Shown here: positions 41,058 to 51,917 of the stretch, piece by piece
Numbering within the stretch: position 1 is the first letter of the stretch
How the letters are laid out: every line of letters starts with the position of its first letter
NCBI GenBank assembly: GCA_021521415.1
Contig: JAIQDT010000001.1
Location: forward strand, 7,688,001-7,752,000
DNA length: 64,000 nt
Source of the DNA: Bidens hawaiensis
Lineage: Eukaryota; Streptophyta; Magnoliopsida; Asterales; Asteraceae
Reading direction: 5' to 3'
Program-made: the position numbers and the translations under genes
Notes under the pieces: generated by a model
Database searches by the model: none
The model's input: the letters and a program-made list of their open reading frames with translations, nothing else
What the model was told of the DNA's origin: nothing

Positions 41058-41694
41058 CAAGTCTATCCGCACAAAACCCGAACCAAACCTTATTGGACTT
41101 GTTTGTAATGTTTGTTATTAGATTTATGGCCCAAACTCATTATTGGCTCGTTTAAGGGACTACAAGAGCTCGACCCAAATGAGTCGAATCTTGTAAGTGA
41201 AAACGAGTTGAGCTCAGGCTAGGCTCGACTCGGCTCGTTTACTCCCTTTTTTGATCTATTAATTATGAAACTTGGTATTTATTATTAAAAATAATTAAAA
41301 AGTATTTAATTACAAACATATATGTAAACAGTATATGTGACTAGTTCCTTTTTATTTTATTATTATTATTAATTGAATACTAGCAGTCTTGGAAATATAT
41401 TGCATACGTGACTAGTTCCTTTTTATTTGATCTCTTGCATGTCTATTGTATGTAATTAGACATCTTTTAACACATCATATATTGTTAACTTCTTTGTATT
41501 GTTAACTTATTCTTTGACTGCACTATTTTTGTTTTTATGTTAATTGCACTAACTTGTGAACAAATTACTTTTTATACTAGAAATTTATCTTCTAGTTCTA
41601 AGCCCCTAAGGTGTTGGTTGTTTACCTTCGTTGTGGTAATTTGTTTTTTAGAAATGGCACAAAAAGAAATGACCCATAAAGAAATGGCACTAAA

Positions 41695-42602
41695 ATGGGT
41701 AGGAAGCGTTGGAGTCACGAGGGTATTGACAAAACATTTCTTGAAGCATGTCATCATGAAATAACACTCTATGGACTTCAAGTAAGTAGCCTTAAACCAA
41801 CATCATGGAAGAATGTAGCGGAGAAATTGAAAATAGAACACAACTTCATTGTGGATCAAAAACAAATGAAGAACCATTATGATTATTTTAAAGCAAAATT
41901 TGTTGCTTAGTCAAAGTAAAAAAACAAAACCGGCAACGTTTATGATCCCGTAACAAACAGTTTTAACTTGTCGGAAGAAGAATGGCAAATTGAGAAAAAG
42001 GTATTTCCTTTGTATAAATAATAATTATTATTACATTTCTATTAATCTTATAGTATTTTATAATATCTTTCACACAGACCAACAAAGTCGTAGAATCTTT
42101 GAGAAGTGTGCCACTTCTTTACCCCGAGCTTTGTATTCAGTTGTTTGAGGGCTCTACTTCAAATGGCTTTGACAGTTGGGGGCCATCTTCTACGCTTCCT
42201 CGTCCTTCTGAGGAAGTGTCTGACAAAAATTTAGATGATATTGAGGATTTCGAATTCACTCAAATGGAACCCCCGACTCAAGGTGTTAGTGAGGAGTCAT
42301 CCGGTCGGTCTAGGGGAAAACGTAAAGTTAAGGAAACATTTAATTCTAAGCTAATAGAAGTTGGAGACCATATTACCAAGGTGGCAAAGATGTTGATTGA
42401 AAAGCACAATCTTTCTAATGACATGGATGCATGTATGGAGAAGTTGGAGACATTGGGATGGGGAGAGCTTGATGCCAAATATCAAACGACGCTTTTGCTT
42501 TTTGGTGAAAGTGCCGATTTGAAGAAAGTGTGGTTACGACTTTCGCCACACGGTTGTGAGATATGGGTTAAGAATGTGGGATCGAAGTACGGATTGTTTT
42601 AA
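41695..42602 (+). pseudogene. Harbinger Myb/SANT-like protein gene
   Basis: Exon 1 from ATG 41695, intron 42001-42077 (GTATTTCC...CACACAG), exon 2 to 42602. The N-terminus is a Myb/SANT-like DNA-binding domain (Myb_DNA-bind_3 type: WSHEGIDKTFLEAC, SLKPTSWKNVAEKL, KQMKNHYDYFK), followed by a linker and a C-terminal helix. In PIF/Harbinger elements this partner binds the transposon ends and brings the transposase into the nucleus. A TAG at 41908-41910 stands where tryptophan is usual (TGG to TAG), truncating it after 71 residues. Confidence 0.88.
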
Positions 42603-42831
42603 TTTCATGTGTCATGGATAGACTTTTTTTGTGGATTTTATGTTATGTTATGTATGATTTTCTTTGGATGTTATGTTATGTAGGATTTCCTTTGGATGTT
42701 ATGTTATGTAGGATTTTTGTAATGATGTTATGTTATGTAGGATTTTTGTAATGTGATGTTGATCTTATGTTAGGATTATTTGGACGCTATCTTATGGATT
42801 TTATGCAAATGTTGGTAATTTTTATGACAGG

Positions 42832-44071
42832 TTGCTTATGGATTCGGACGATGAGATTTTAGTGTTCATATTCCTTTGTTGGCATTGGCTAGGGTTAGCC
42901 TCAAGAAGAATTGAAAGGATAAGAGACCTGAATTCGGCATTGACGGGTCATGCATACACGCAAGAATTGTTGCATGAATCTTCTACACAATACTATGAGA
43001 TGATGCGTCTTTCACGTGATGCATTTGTACTATTGTGCAATCATTTTAAGCAAAAAAATTGGTTGCAAAGTAGTAGGTCAATAAGTTTGGAAGAAAAGGT
43101 GGGTATGTTTTTTATTGTTATAGGGCATAATGAGCGTTTTCGAGTGGTTAAACGGAGGTTTCAACACTCAACGAAAACGATTCATAGATGTTTTCATGAA
43201 GTCCTAAATGCAATGATGAATTTCGCAAGAGAAGTTATAATCCCAACGTCTTCTAATGAATTCGCAAATACCTCAGAGCGACATAGAAATCTAAAACAAA
43301 TATTTCCTGGAGCAATAGGTGCGTTAGATGGAAATCTTATACATGCGGTCGTGCCTGTTGATCAACAAATTTGTTATAGGGGAAGAGGAAAAGGTGAATG
43401 TTTTCAAGATGTCTTAGAAATTTGTGATTTTGATATGATATTCACATTTGTATGGGCCGGATGGGAGGGCATTGCACATGATTCACGAGTTTTAAAAGAA
43501 GTTGCATTTAACCCAAATTCCGGCTTTCCTTTCCCCCCACCAGGTTATTAATCATTCTTCAACTTTTATTACTAAATACACTATTTTTTTGTAATAGTTT
43601 CGATACCAACGTTGCAGATAAATACTACCTTTGCGACGCTGCATACACAAACACTCGTGGATTTATGGCACCCTATCGTAATACAAGGTATTGGTTAGCA
43701 GATTTTCGACGACAGCGTGCGTTAACTAAGGAAGAAAAATTCAATCATGCTCACGCACAACTTAGAAATGTTATTGAGCGCGCGTATGGTGTTTTGAAGG
43801 CTAGATTCCCAATTCTAATGCAATGGCTCCCTTTTCTTTTCCAATACAAAGAGACATAGTGATTGCTTGTTTTGCTGTCCATAATTTTATAAGGAAATGC
43901 AATATTCATGATCAGTTATTTATGGACTACGATAAGAACACTATCTTTTCTGATATACAAAATGGAGAAAGTGATGGCCAGTTCGTTCACGACATAGAAT
44001 GGGGTTCACAAGGCATTGAGTATATGACTACTTTGCATACCGAGATAGCTACTCAACTATTTTCAAATTAA
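42832..44071 (+). pseudogene. Harbinger DDE transposase gene
   Basis: Exon 1 to 43543, intron 43544-43617 (GTTATTAA...GTTGCAG), exon 2 to 44071 with a one-base frameshift near 43820. DDE_Tnp_4 family: first Asp in GALDGNLIH, second in WEGIAHDSRVL, Glu in LRNVIERAYGVLK. It would cut and paste the element at TNA sites. The ATG at 42832 is the first plausible start. The break is between the catalytic Glu and the C-terminus, so a protein lacking the last 80 or so residues could still be made. Confidence 0.9.
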
Positions 44072-44404
44072 TAGAATTAATTTTGTATGCGAAGTATTAA
44101 CTTCTATTTGGATTTTAATATGTTTACTTGGATTTTGAAGTAATAATGTCTAATTTGGATTTTCTATGATGTTTTGTATTTTCTTCTTATACTTATTTAT
44201 CATTCGGAGTTCTAAACAAACAGATACATTTCATTCAGTATAAAATAGTTCAGAGGGTAAGATAGTCATTTTGTACAGCTATTCCGATGTTCAACCAAAC
44301 AGACTTTAACTTATTCAGATCTTACTGGCTCAGACTCTCTTAACCATTCAGACCTCTTTATGATTCAGCACTTAATGGTTCAGCAATTGCCAAACAACCC
44401 CTAA

Positions 44405-44946
44405 GATGGTTCAATCTTTAAGTTGTCCATTTCAGCAATTAAATTATTGAAACGAGTAGTCATTTCCTCAACAGTTTCACCTTTGAGTAGATTAAAGTTT
44501 CTGAATTGAAACTTTGACATCACCTTTTTACTTTCCTCAGTGTTACCCATACTTCTCATTCTGATGTGTTGAAACAACGATGCAGTAATCTTGATACTTC
44601 CCACTTGATGGAATATATTATCTGGTAAAGCCATAGTAAGAGTCGAATGAGCTTTTGTTTCGATCTCTAACATCTTTTTCTCCTCTTGAGAACATGGTGA
44701 AATAGCTTTAGGAGTAAAGCCAATGGTCTCATCTCCAATCATTGGCACAGTATAAACTTCATCAAGACAATAGGAATGGTCAGGATGAACAGAACCAAGA
44801 TGAGCACGAAAACGAGGTTCCCATTTAGCAAATTCACTAAATTTCATCAATCGAGGACACTTGGAATGAGATTCAATTTCAGTATCCAATTGTAACATTT
44901 GTTGCATGAGTGCATTTTGAGAAGCTAACGCATAAAAATCAGCCAT
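44405..44946 (-). pseudogene. element A gag, N-terminal part
   Basis: ATG at 44946 to the Harbinger insertion, open throughout (about 180 codons). Copia gag N-terminus with TLTMALPDNIFHQV and VEEMTTRFNNLIAEM, similar to residues 1-190 of B's gag. The whole of A's gag is thus split by two elements into three parts. Confidence 0.88.
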
Positions 44947-45797
44947 ATTGATAACAATATTAACGTAGCTGTGAACAGTGTTTATAACGAACTGAGAACA
45001 AGAATTGTAACGAACTGAAAATAACGAATCAATTGTACGAATTGATTGTTATCTGAGTAACGAACAAGACACAGTATCACCCGAATTAGCTTATGATGAA
45101 TTGGTAACGAATCACAAACGAACTGGGTCAACGAATCAGATCAAGTTGACGAATCAATCTTACAAATAAAATTAGCGAATCAGAACTTATCAGAACGAAT
45201 CAAAATAACGAATCAATAATTAAACTTAATGAATCAAAGTAACGAATCAATGATTCAAGGTGAAGAATCAAAAAGCGAATTGCTATAACGAATTGAAGAT
45301 TATAAGGAATTGAAGATTATAACGAATCTTCAACCAGATGATGAAGATCTTCAAATCTTCATAATCAATTTCCAGTAATCTGGAAATCTGATTAACACAC
45401 ACAACCAAACCAAATTCGTAATACACACTCGATATACGACCAAATTGTGCAACTAATAGATCAAACTACTCATACACTCTACGCGAATCCAAATCGCAAC
45501 ATCTCGTATACTAATTTAACCTATTCCGATCCCAATTGAATCAAACTCAACCCTTGTTTCGTACTTGTTTAGATCCAAATCTCAACCAACACAGATTTAA
45601 TCCAATTACCAATTCCAATCAACCACACAATCTTTAAACCTTACTAACCATAAATTCACCCCAATTAGTCCATTAACACACAATTCAGATGTCAATCAAA
45701 CTAATTCAACAGTAAACTAAATAAACATATACTGAGATTGATAATACTTTAATTAACAATCTCTAACACCAGATCAAGAGCAATTTGAACACCGAAA
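44947..45797 (-). other. element A gag leader
   Basis: Untranslated leader between PBS and gag. The gag-proximal part (44990-45320) is dense in AACGAAT/AACGAACT words; the rest is CA-rich and featureless. Confidence 0.75.
44990..45320 (-). repeat. AACGAAT motif array in A gag leader
   Basis: About twenty AACGAATC/AACGAACTG/AACGAATTG words, mostly in one orientation on the plus strand. Same position as B's AACTTCGCC leader array. Confidence 0.85.
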
Positions 45798-45809
45798 GCT
45801 CTGATACCA
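45798..45809 (-). promoter_or_regulatory. primer binding site of element A
   Basis: Minus strand TGGTATCAGAGC, two bases from the 5' LTR; initiator tRNA-Met type, as in B and C. Confidence 0.92.
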
Positions 45810-45811
45810 CT

Positions 45812-46228
45812 TGATTGAACCTTAGATCTAAGATCTAAGATACGTTAATGCTATAAACCGGATCTAATTCATTGATTACTCTTACTGTGTATTGATTATA
45901 TATGTATTATATTAGTTGTAGTATATATATTATGTATAGATTAAGAGAAGTTTTGATCTAGAGAGAATTGGACAGAGTTTAGTTACGTTAATCTCAAAAG
46001 TTAAATTAACATAGGTATGGACCTCTATATATAGAAGATGGACTAAACTCCCATTCGTTAAACATCCTTAACGAATGCGTGATACATTAAGTAAGCTAAC
46101 TAGTTCGTTAAACAACCTTAACGAACTAGCTTATATATAACGAACTAACTTAATATAAATAACATTTTCTTTAATAAATACAAAAAGATGAATACAAAGA
46201 CTCGAGACGCAAAACCTGTGCACTAACA
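45812..46228 (-). repeat. 5' LTR of element A
   Basis: 417 bp. In minus-strand order: inverted pairs of TTAACGAACTAG/CTAGTTCGTTAA and TTAACGAATG/CATTCGTTAA (46045-46150), then TATA CTATATATAG (46025-46034), then the R/U5 side ending GGTTCAATCA. Confidence 0.92.
46025..46150 (-). promoter_or_regulatory. LTR promoter of A: inverted motifs plus TATA
   Basis: Two hairpin-like pairs with 6-base loops (arms 10 and 12 bases) immediately upstream of CTATATATAG. Same layout as B, with AACGAAT replacing GCGAAGTT. Confidence 0.65.
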
Positions 46229-46233
46229 CTGAC
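46229..46233. other. target-site duplication of element A, right
   Basis: CTGAC, matching 4232-4236. Confidence 0.9.
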
Positions 46234-46551
46234 TGACCGCAAGGGGACTGCCAAACGACCGTCAATGAGGTAGTCCACAATTCAAATCTGGAGATGCACG
46301 ACCGTTTGAAGACCGTCGATCGTCCGTCAAAAAGATAATCGAAGAGGCAATTGGGAATTCAAATTCATATCCAGATCCATGGTAGATTAAACCGACTGAC
46401 CACCGACTGTTTAAGCTACCTTCATAGAATTAGTTTGGAGTTCAGAATCACATCCACTTATCAAACATACCATGTACCGACCGTCAATATGACCTTTGGG
46501 GTCCTGAACTGGTTAACTAAAAACACTATTTGTCTTCTTCTCTTTTATAAC
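46234..46551 (+). promoter_or_regulatory. GACCGTC motif block and TATA in E
   Basis: Repeated GACCG/CCGTC/GACTG words (near 46234, 46257, 46298-46331, 46389-46410, 46476) followed by CTTTTATAACTCC. E's LTR also has GCGACCGTCGG and GTGACCGTTGG. Regulatory role inferred by analogy with A and B. Confidence 0.4.
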
Positions 46552-46799
46552 TCCTAAGCAACAACTACTCATTTTTGCTTCATCCAAAGTTGGATTTTGA
46601 TCTTCTATTGCTCAAAATTTTTACGATCTGACCACGGATTCTTGTTCACTGACCTTGGACACATCTATTGACGGTAAAGTTTTTCAATTTCAACGTCGAT
46701 TATTTTTCTTGGTTTATGTGTCAGTCTATTCTTTGCATGTGTTCTTAATCAAACTTGTTTAATTAGGTTATAACCAATTCCATCATGCCTTGAATCAAG

Positions 46800-47495
46800 C
46801 AGATGGTTAACGGTCCACACAGTTTAAGGAAGAAGACATCTACATTCAGTCAACCACTCTTAGAATCTCAATTTCCTTATCTATTTCTAAGTAACAGTGA
46901 TATCTCAAAAAATGGATCTTTAATTGCCAAAAGATGAGTTTTTCAAGGAAGACTTGTCGACGTTTTAGGTATCCCTCACTATATTCTTGCTGATTTCTAA
47001 GAAGTTGAACTTGAGGCTTGTCTAAACTTAGGAGAATTTCTATCCAAATCATGTAGGAGAATTTTACTCTGATATTACTTTAATGAAATGGAAGAGTGCG
47101 TTTATCTCACCATGTATGGAAAGCAAACCTCATGGTCACTAATTGGGGTTGGGGAAATACTCGGTGTTCATTCAACTGGGAAAAAAGTTTGTTATGAAAC
47201 TCACTACCTAAACCACTTCCCTAAGATGGGTCCAACTCATACTGATACCATAATTTCTCAAATTTGTGTTCACTACCCATATGATGCTTCCATGGGTATC
47301 ATCTTCAAACTAAATTCAAAACTTGTGCAAAAATCTTAAGTCACAACTTATATATGAAGGGTGGTAATCATGATTCCATTCATGCATATATTGTAGATTG
47401 TTTGCATCACAATAATGGTAAAAGTACTTGGAATGTTGCGTATTTCATTGCCATAAGGATGAACAATCTTCCTCGTGCTCGTTAATCACTACCTT
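46800..47495 (+). pseudogene. element E broken ORF (possible ORF3 N-terminal domain)
   Basis: Frames broken by several stops; the longest piece is 47088-47339, with VYLTMYGKQTSWSLIGVGEILGV. A later segment (near 47430-47500) resembles the helical end of plant retroelement 'putative transposon' domains. The position after a motif block and TATA matches ORF3 of A and B, but similarity in residues is weak, so identity is tentative. Confidence 0.4.
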
Positions 47496-47562
47496 TTGGT
47501 TGACTTCTTAACAGCTTTTTCGTGCTCTTGATCTTGGCCTTTTCCCCTAAATCATTCCTAAA

Positions 47563-47844
47563 TTGAAACCCCTAAGTGCCACAACTCTCAAAAGCATTAC
47601 TCATTTTCAAACATCCAAGAAATCTCATGATGTCACAAATGACGATGTTGCTGAAGCTGAAGATGCTTTTGATATTAATGCTAAAGTCCGTGCTCCACAA
47701 ACTGAAGTCACAAAAAGCACTATGGATCTTAATCGTCCAATCACTCTCAAGGAGTTTCAAAGCTTGCAACGTGGGACTGCTTGCAACATAAGCCTATTGG
47801 ACAATATTGTTGGATACTTGAAGAAGGCTATTCAAGACTGCTGA
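47563..47844 (+). pseudogene. element E broken ORF, C-terminal piece
   Basis: 93 codons, hydrophilic, without a recognised domain; ends in a short helix (LLDNIVGYLKKAIQDC). Probably the end of the same lost protein as 46800-47495. Confidence 0.35.
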
Positions 47845-49263
47845 AGTTCTCCAACTCATGATTATTTTGGTTGGTTGTTCTTGCATTTTCTCATTATGAT
47901 TTGGTTTTATGTTTTTAAGACGATATTACTATGTTTAGGTTTGTGGTTTATGTTGGCCATCTAAGACATTTGTGTTTGGTTTTTTTAAGACTTATTAACT
48001 TATGATGGTTAATGATGTTGAGTGTCAAGGTCAAATTTTGGTTATGGATTAACCGTTCTTATGACTCTTATGTGTTTGCTTATGGTTGCTTGCATATGCA
48101 TTTGTGTTGTGATATGTTTGTTTGGTTGTGCTTGCTTTTGGTATATATTTTTTCCTTGTACCACTAACTTTTCTTGTGAGGACTAAACATGGTTTAAGGG
48201 AGAGCTTATCCAAAATGGTTCTTCAGTTAAAGGGTAACTTTATTCTAGTTCTTATTTCAATGGGAGTTTCTTTTTTATAATAACAAAAAAGGGGAGAGAA
48301 ATAGAAGATGAAGATTATTGAAGACTAACATGAACTTTTGAAATTCAAGACTTGAAATTTCTAAATATTAAAGTTCAACATCTACATGTTAAAGTATGAA
48401 GATCAATGAAGACCAACAAGTTGAAGAATTGAAGACTTATTTGAAGATCTACAAACAAACTTTTGAATACTTGTGACCTTTCATGATAACCAATGATTAA
48501 AGTGTGTGACATTTTTAACATAGTCATCAATGTAGTTAATTTTAACTAATTTAAGTCAATTAATAAAATGTCTCCAACTAAATTTTGTCATTGTCAAAAA
48601 GGGAGATTGTTGGGGACAAATGATTAAAATTTTAATCAACCTTAATATTTTGATAATAACTTGATTAAGACAATGTGTCATAAAATAATTCTAGTTCATC
48701 ACTAATAACTATATGTCACACGCATGTCCCTTAACACTTTATTGATCATCACTAGTCACAATTAAGCAACATTAAACTTAATCAAGACTACACAAACTCA
48801 TGATCAAGATCATCAAGTTCATGTCTGCCATGGGTTAAATCAAGATTTCTACACCAAAATGAAGATGAAGAAATTAAAAGATTAATCTACTATAAATATG
48901 TTAACAACTTAGTTAAGAAAGATTGTTAATTTTTAAAAACATAGGATAAGTTTTTAAAAAATACATATATAACATATTTTTTTAAATTATCAACTTTTGA
49001 TTTTCAAATATTTGAAAGACTTATTCTACTCTTGGTAAGTCTTCTATCTCCTTCATGCATTGGGCAACCATCTATATCAAAGGGGCAAATCAAACTCAAA
49101 TGTGAAATGGGTTGAAGCTTTGGTCGAAGTTGATAAAGTATGTTAAACCAAATGGGTGAATTACTTGGCTTATATTGTATGGAGATGTGAGAAGTGATTG
49201 GGGCATGTTCTAACATAACGTTCTTGTTAGTAAAACCAATATAAAGTGGACTAAGCGTCCATG

Positions 49264-49278
49264 GTTGCTTGAAGCAAC
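49264..49278 (+). other. hairpin in E 3' LTR
   Basis: Arms GTTGCTT and AAGCAAC; counterpart of 3809-3823 with both arms altered in step. Confidence 0.6.
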
Positions 49279-49464
49279 TGTGGAAGTGACCGTTGGGTCA
49301 ACAGTTCTTTAGCCTTGTCTCTCACATACTAGGGTATACATATAAGACTTACTCAAGCTATGTCTTCACCACTTTGCGCTACAATAATTACACACCCACT
49401 TCAAGGTTAATCTCTTCAAATATTAAAGTCTAATAAAGCTTTAATTATATAGAGACGAGATTAA

Positions 49465-49893
49465 CACTTTATTCTGAGTTTTTTATTGAATGGTTTGGAA
49501 AAGAAAATATAAGATAAGAAAATTTTTATTTTTTCATTCTTGAGTTTTTTTAAAAGAAAAGAAAGAGAATGAAAATAAAAGTTAAGGTTTATTACCTCCA
49601 AAATTTCCAGCCAAATATGGCCTGATTGTGAAGGAAAAATTTATAGCCCATTATAATATTACTAATTTACCCTATCTCAATTCTCTTTTCCATGTTGCTA
49701 TGAGGACATAATTGTAAAGTTAGAATTTTTTTCATATCTTTTCCTTCTAATCTAACTCAAGAATGTAATTAACACTTTCTTTGCTTTTCTTTTAACTCAA
49801 GAATGTCTTTTAAGTATATAATTTCTTTTCCTTTCTTCCCCTATCCAATCTTATCATTTCTTTTCCTTGTATTTTAAATCGGAGAATAAAGTG
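49465..49893. mobile_element. MITE in E 3' LTR
   Basis: Found by comparing the two E LTRs: the 5' copy reads GAGTTTAAAAGTG with no insert. Here TAA occurs on both sides (49462-49464, 49894-49896) of a 429-bp AT-rich element with ends CACTTTATTCT and AGAATAAAGTG. A 3-bp TAA duplication suggests a Tourist-like (PIF/Harbinger) MITE. No coding capacity. Confidence 0.85.
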
Positions 49894-50429
49894 TAAAAGT
49901 GTAGAGTAAAGAGCTTTTCAAAGCTAAACATCCAACCATCTTACTTGTAATTTGAGGGGTCAACACTAGATGTTGTTCTAGAGTTTTGACAAGTGAGTAC
50001 TTGTCATTAATTGATTATTTGAGAGGGGAACACACTATCTTGACATAGGGTTGTTTTGTATTGGGCTGGAAACTCTATGTTGATTTAGAGTTAACTAGTG
50101 TTAGGAGAAGACTCACTATCTTAATATAGTGTGATTAGAAGAAACTGTTAAGCTAAGTACTTGGTGAAGAAGGTGATCATTTCATTTGGAGAGTGAGATG
50201 ATTGTATTGGAGATCCTTACCATTTTAGGGAGAAGACTAGTAAATAAAAGTCTCGATCTGGGATCAGTGGGTGGACGTAGACTGAATTAGTTTGCAATTG
50301 CTAGAACATCTATAAATCCGGTTGTGTCATCTATTACCCTTAACTCTTTACTTATTTGTGTTTAGTTTTATAAGTTGTGAAAAAAGTTTAACAAAGTCAT
50401 TAGTTGTAAGAACGTTGAGGACCGTCATA

Positions 50430-51181
50430 TAGAAGTGTACGATGATAATAGCAAAGTACAAAGATAACATCACAAGAAATCTCTTTAAATCTTCTTATAT
50501 TTATGATAACAACAAAGTACAAATATGATCTGAGATTTACAGCATGAGTACTTTTCTGGACCACTAACTACAAACGTATAAGTCTAATTACCTATTTATA
50601 GACTTGACAAAATAACTTATACGACGCATAAGTTATACGTCGTGTAACATATTCATACCGTATAGGTCACTTATACGTCAAAACATTACAAAACCTCAAA
50701 ATACATTCCAATCACTGCTATTCTAATACACGACCCACAAGACCTAAGCAATAAACAGTAGGTCTCGGTATCCTTGAAGGAATGTTAATAAATGTTCGGC
50801 TCGAAACGTATAAACATGTAAGAATGACATCTACTCTTAATGATATGTGCGGAATCCATAATCAAGGTGAAAAACACACTAAGATCACTGTAACTGTTCA
50901 CTTTCTCTTATATCAATCAATAAATGTGAAGTACAACATGATATGACAAATATAAGAGCAGGTATAAGTTGGACCAAAAGTCAAAAAACACATATGCCAA
51001 GTAACCAATTTATAGGTGAACTTGGGATTTATACACCACATAAGCTTATACGACACATAAGTTATACGCTGTGTAAGTTATACGACGTATAACGCATATG
51101 ATTTCAACATATCATGAACATTCCAAACCACTACTATCAAAACCTACAACACAAGACCAAAGAAATAGACATTATGCACTA
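50430..51181 (-). mobile_element. relic LTR copies 'F1' and 'F2'
   Basis: Two related LTR-like copies, about 50440-50765 and 50790-51181, on the minus strand. F2 ends CACTAACA against a plus-strand ATCTACCCCC, i.e. LTR start plus polypurine tract. Both have TTATACGACG/CGTCGTATAA words, and F1 has a TATA box CTATAAATAGG (50591-50601) on the minus strand. Copia type is suggested by the TGTTAGTGCA start shared with A. Confidence 0.6.
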
Positions 51182-51917
51182 ACAATCTACCCCCTTGGAT
51201 GTTGCTTGGTCTTGGTATCCCAATCTCAATCATTAAGGCTAAAGACCCTTTAGAGTTATGCCTTCCGAACCTCTTCAAACAATTTTGGCATTTAAACTTC
51301 TCTATAAACTTAAGATTAGGTCTTCCACCTTTCATGAATCAATACTCAAAGTTCTTTTCACTGCTAACATATTCTGTATCTTCTCTCATAATCTTCCAAA
51401 ACATATCGCATGGCACACCTGAATTATACGTTGATGTTTGTTGTGCTTTATCCATACCCATCTCAACAGCCAACCACACCACTCTTATCCGAGCCTTCTT
51501 TCCACAATCCAATTTTAATTCATCAATGTATAAGTGACACAACATATAAGTTCAATTTTCAACATGTAAGATGAATACGACGTATAAGGTATACACCCAT
51601 ATAAATTTGTATTGAAACGAGATTATATGGTGTGTAACATATAAGATGATGATATATGTTGAAATTTATGTGGATAGGAGGATAAATAGATATGTGTCGA
51701 ATAAGCTTAATATGAACATTTTTGCAAATTTGTATGAGAGAATGAAGATGAAATGATTTGAAACTTTAGGAAATTGTTCAAAACGAAAGATATGACAGTT
51801 TGTGAACTTTTGGTAAGTTTGAACAATTAAATCTTCTTGGATGATTGAAAATAGGTAGAAAAGAGATGAAATTGGGCTTTTCTAAGTAGATACCGAGACC
51901 TCAACTCTGATGACACT
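51182..51917 (-). other. short internal region of element F
   Basis: About 735 bp between F2 and F3 with a polypurine tract at the left (minus strand GGGGGTAGAT) and a degenerate PBS at the right (CTCTGATGACACT at 51905-51917). No gag or pol remains; small frames at 51144-51545 have no motif. F may be a deleted or non-autonomous copia. Confidence 0.5.

Larger units (their letters stand above)
40284..44401 (+). mobile_element. PIF/Harbinger DNA transposon
   Basis: 4118 bp inserted in gag of A. Ends read GGGTGTGTTTG (left) and CAAACAACCCC (right), with TCTGAATG/CATTCAGA-type subterminal repeats inside. Flanks TCA (40281-40283) and TAA (44402-44404) fit the 3-bp TNA target of this superfamily, one copy mutated; removing element and one flank reopens A's gag frame. 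It carries the typical pair of genes: a Myb/SANT-like protein and a DDE transposase, both damaged. Confidence 0.92.
4237..46228 (-). mobile_element. Ty1-copia element 'A' (nested host of four insertions)
   Basis: Full-length, decayed copia element on the minus strand, bounded by LTRs at 45812-46228 (5') and 4237-4730 (3') and by CTGAC duplications. Its order on the minus strand is LTR, tRNA-Met-type PBS, leader with motif array, gag, protease, integrase, RT, RNase H, non-coding spacer with a duplicated module and a motif array, ORF3, PPT, LTR. Four elements interrupt it: C, D, B and a Harbinger transposon. Without them it would be about 13.9 kb, close to the 12.4 kb of B, which has the same plan. 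Gag structure, CCHC knuckle, PBS and an ORF after RNase H suggest the SIRE/Maximus-like group, although the LTRs (417 and 494 bp) are short for it. Many stops and frameshifts make it non-functional. Confidence 0.92.
46234..48607 (+). mobile_element. internal remnant of copia 'E'
   Basis: Sequence between A's insertion site and E's 3' LTR. It starts with a GACCGTC-rich block (to about 46495), a TATA-like TTTTATAAC (46543-46551) and two broken frames, and ends in a CAAAAAGGGAGAT polypurine tract. No gag, protease, integrase or RT is left, so most of E was deleted; what remains corresponds to the pre-ORF3 spacer and ORF3 of A and B. Confidence 0.6.
48608..50400 (+). mobile_element. 3' LTR of copia 'E'
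   Basis: Begins TGTTGGGG after CAAAAAGGGAGAT, a junction typical of SIRE-like elements, and aligns with 3134-4138. A 429-bp MITE (49465-49893) is inserted. After about 50040 there is no counterpart in the 5' LTR copy. The right end is uncertain because no matching target duplication was found. Confidence 0.7.
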
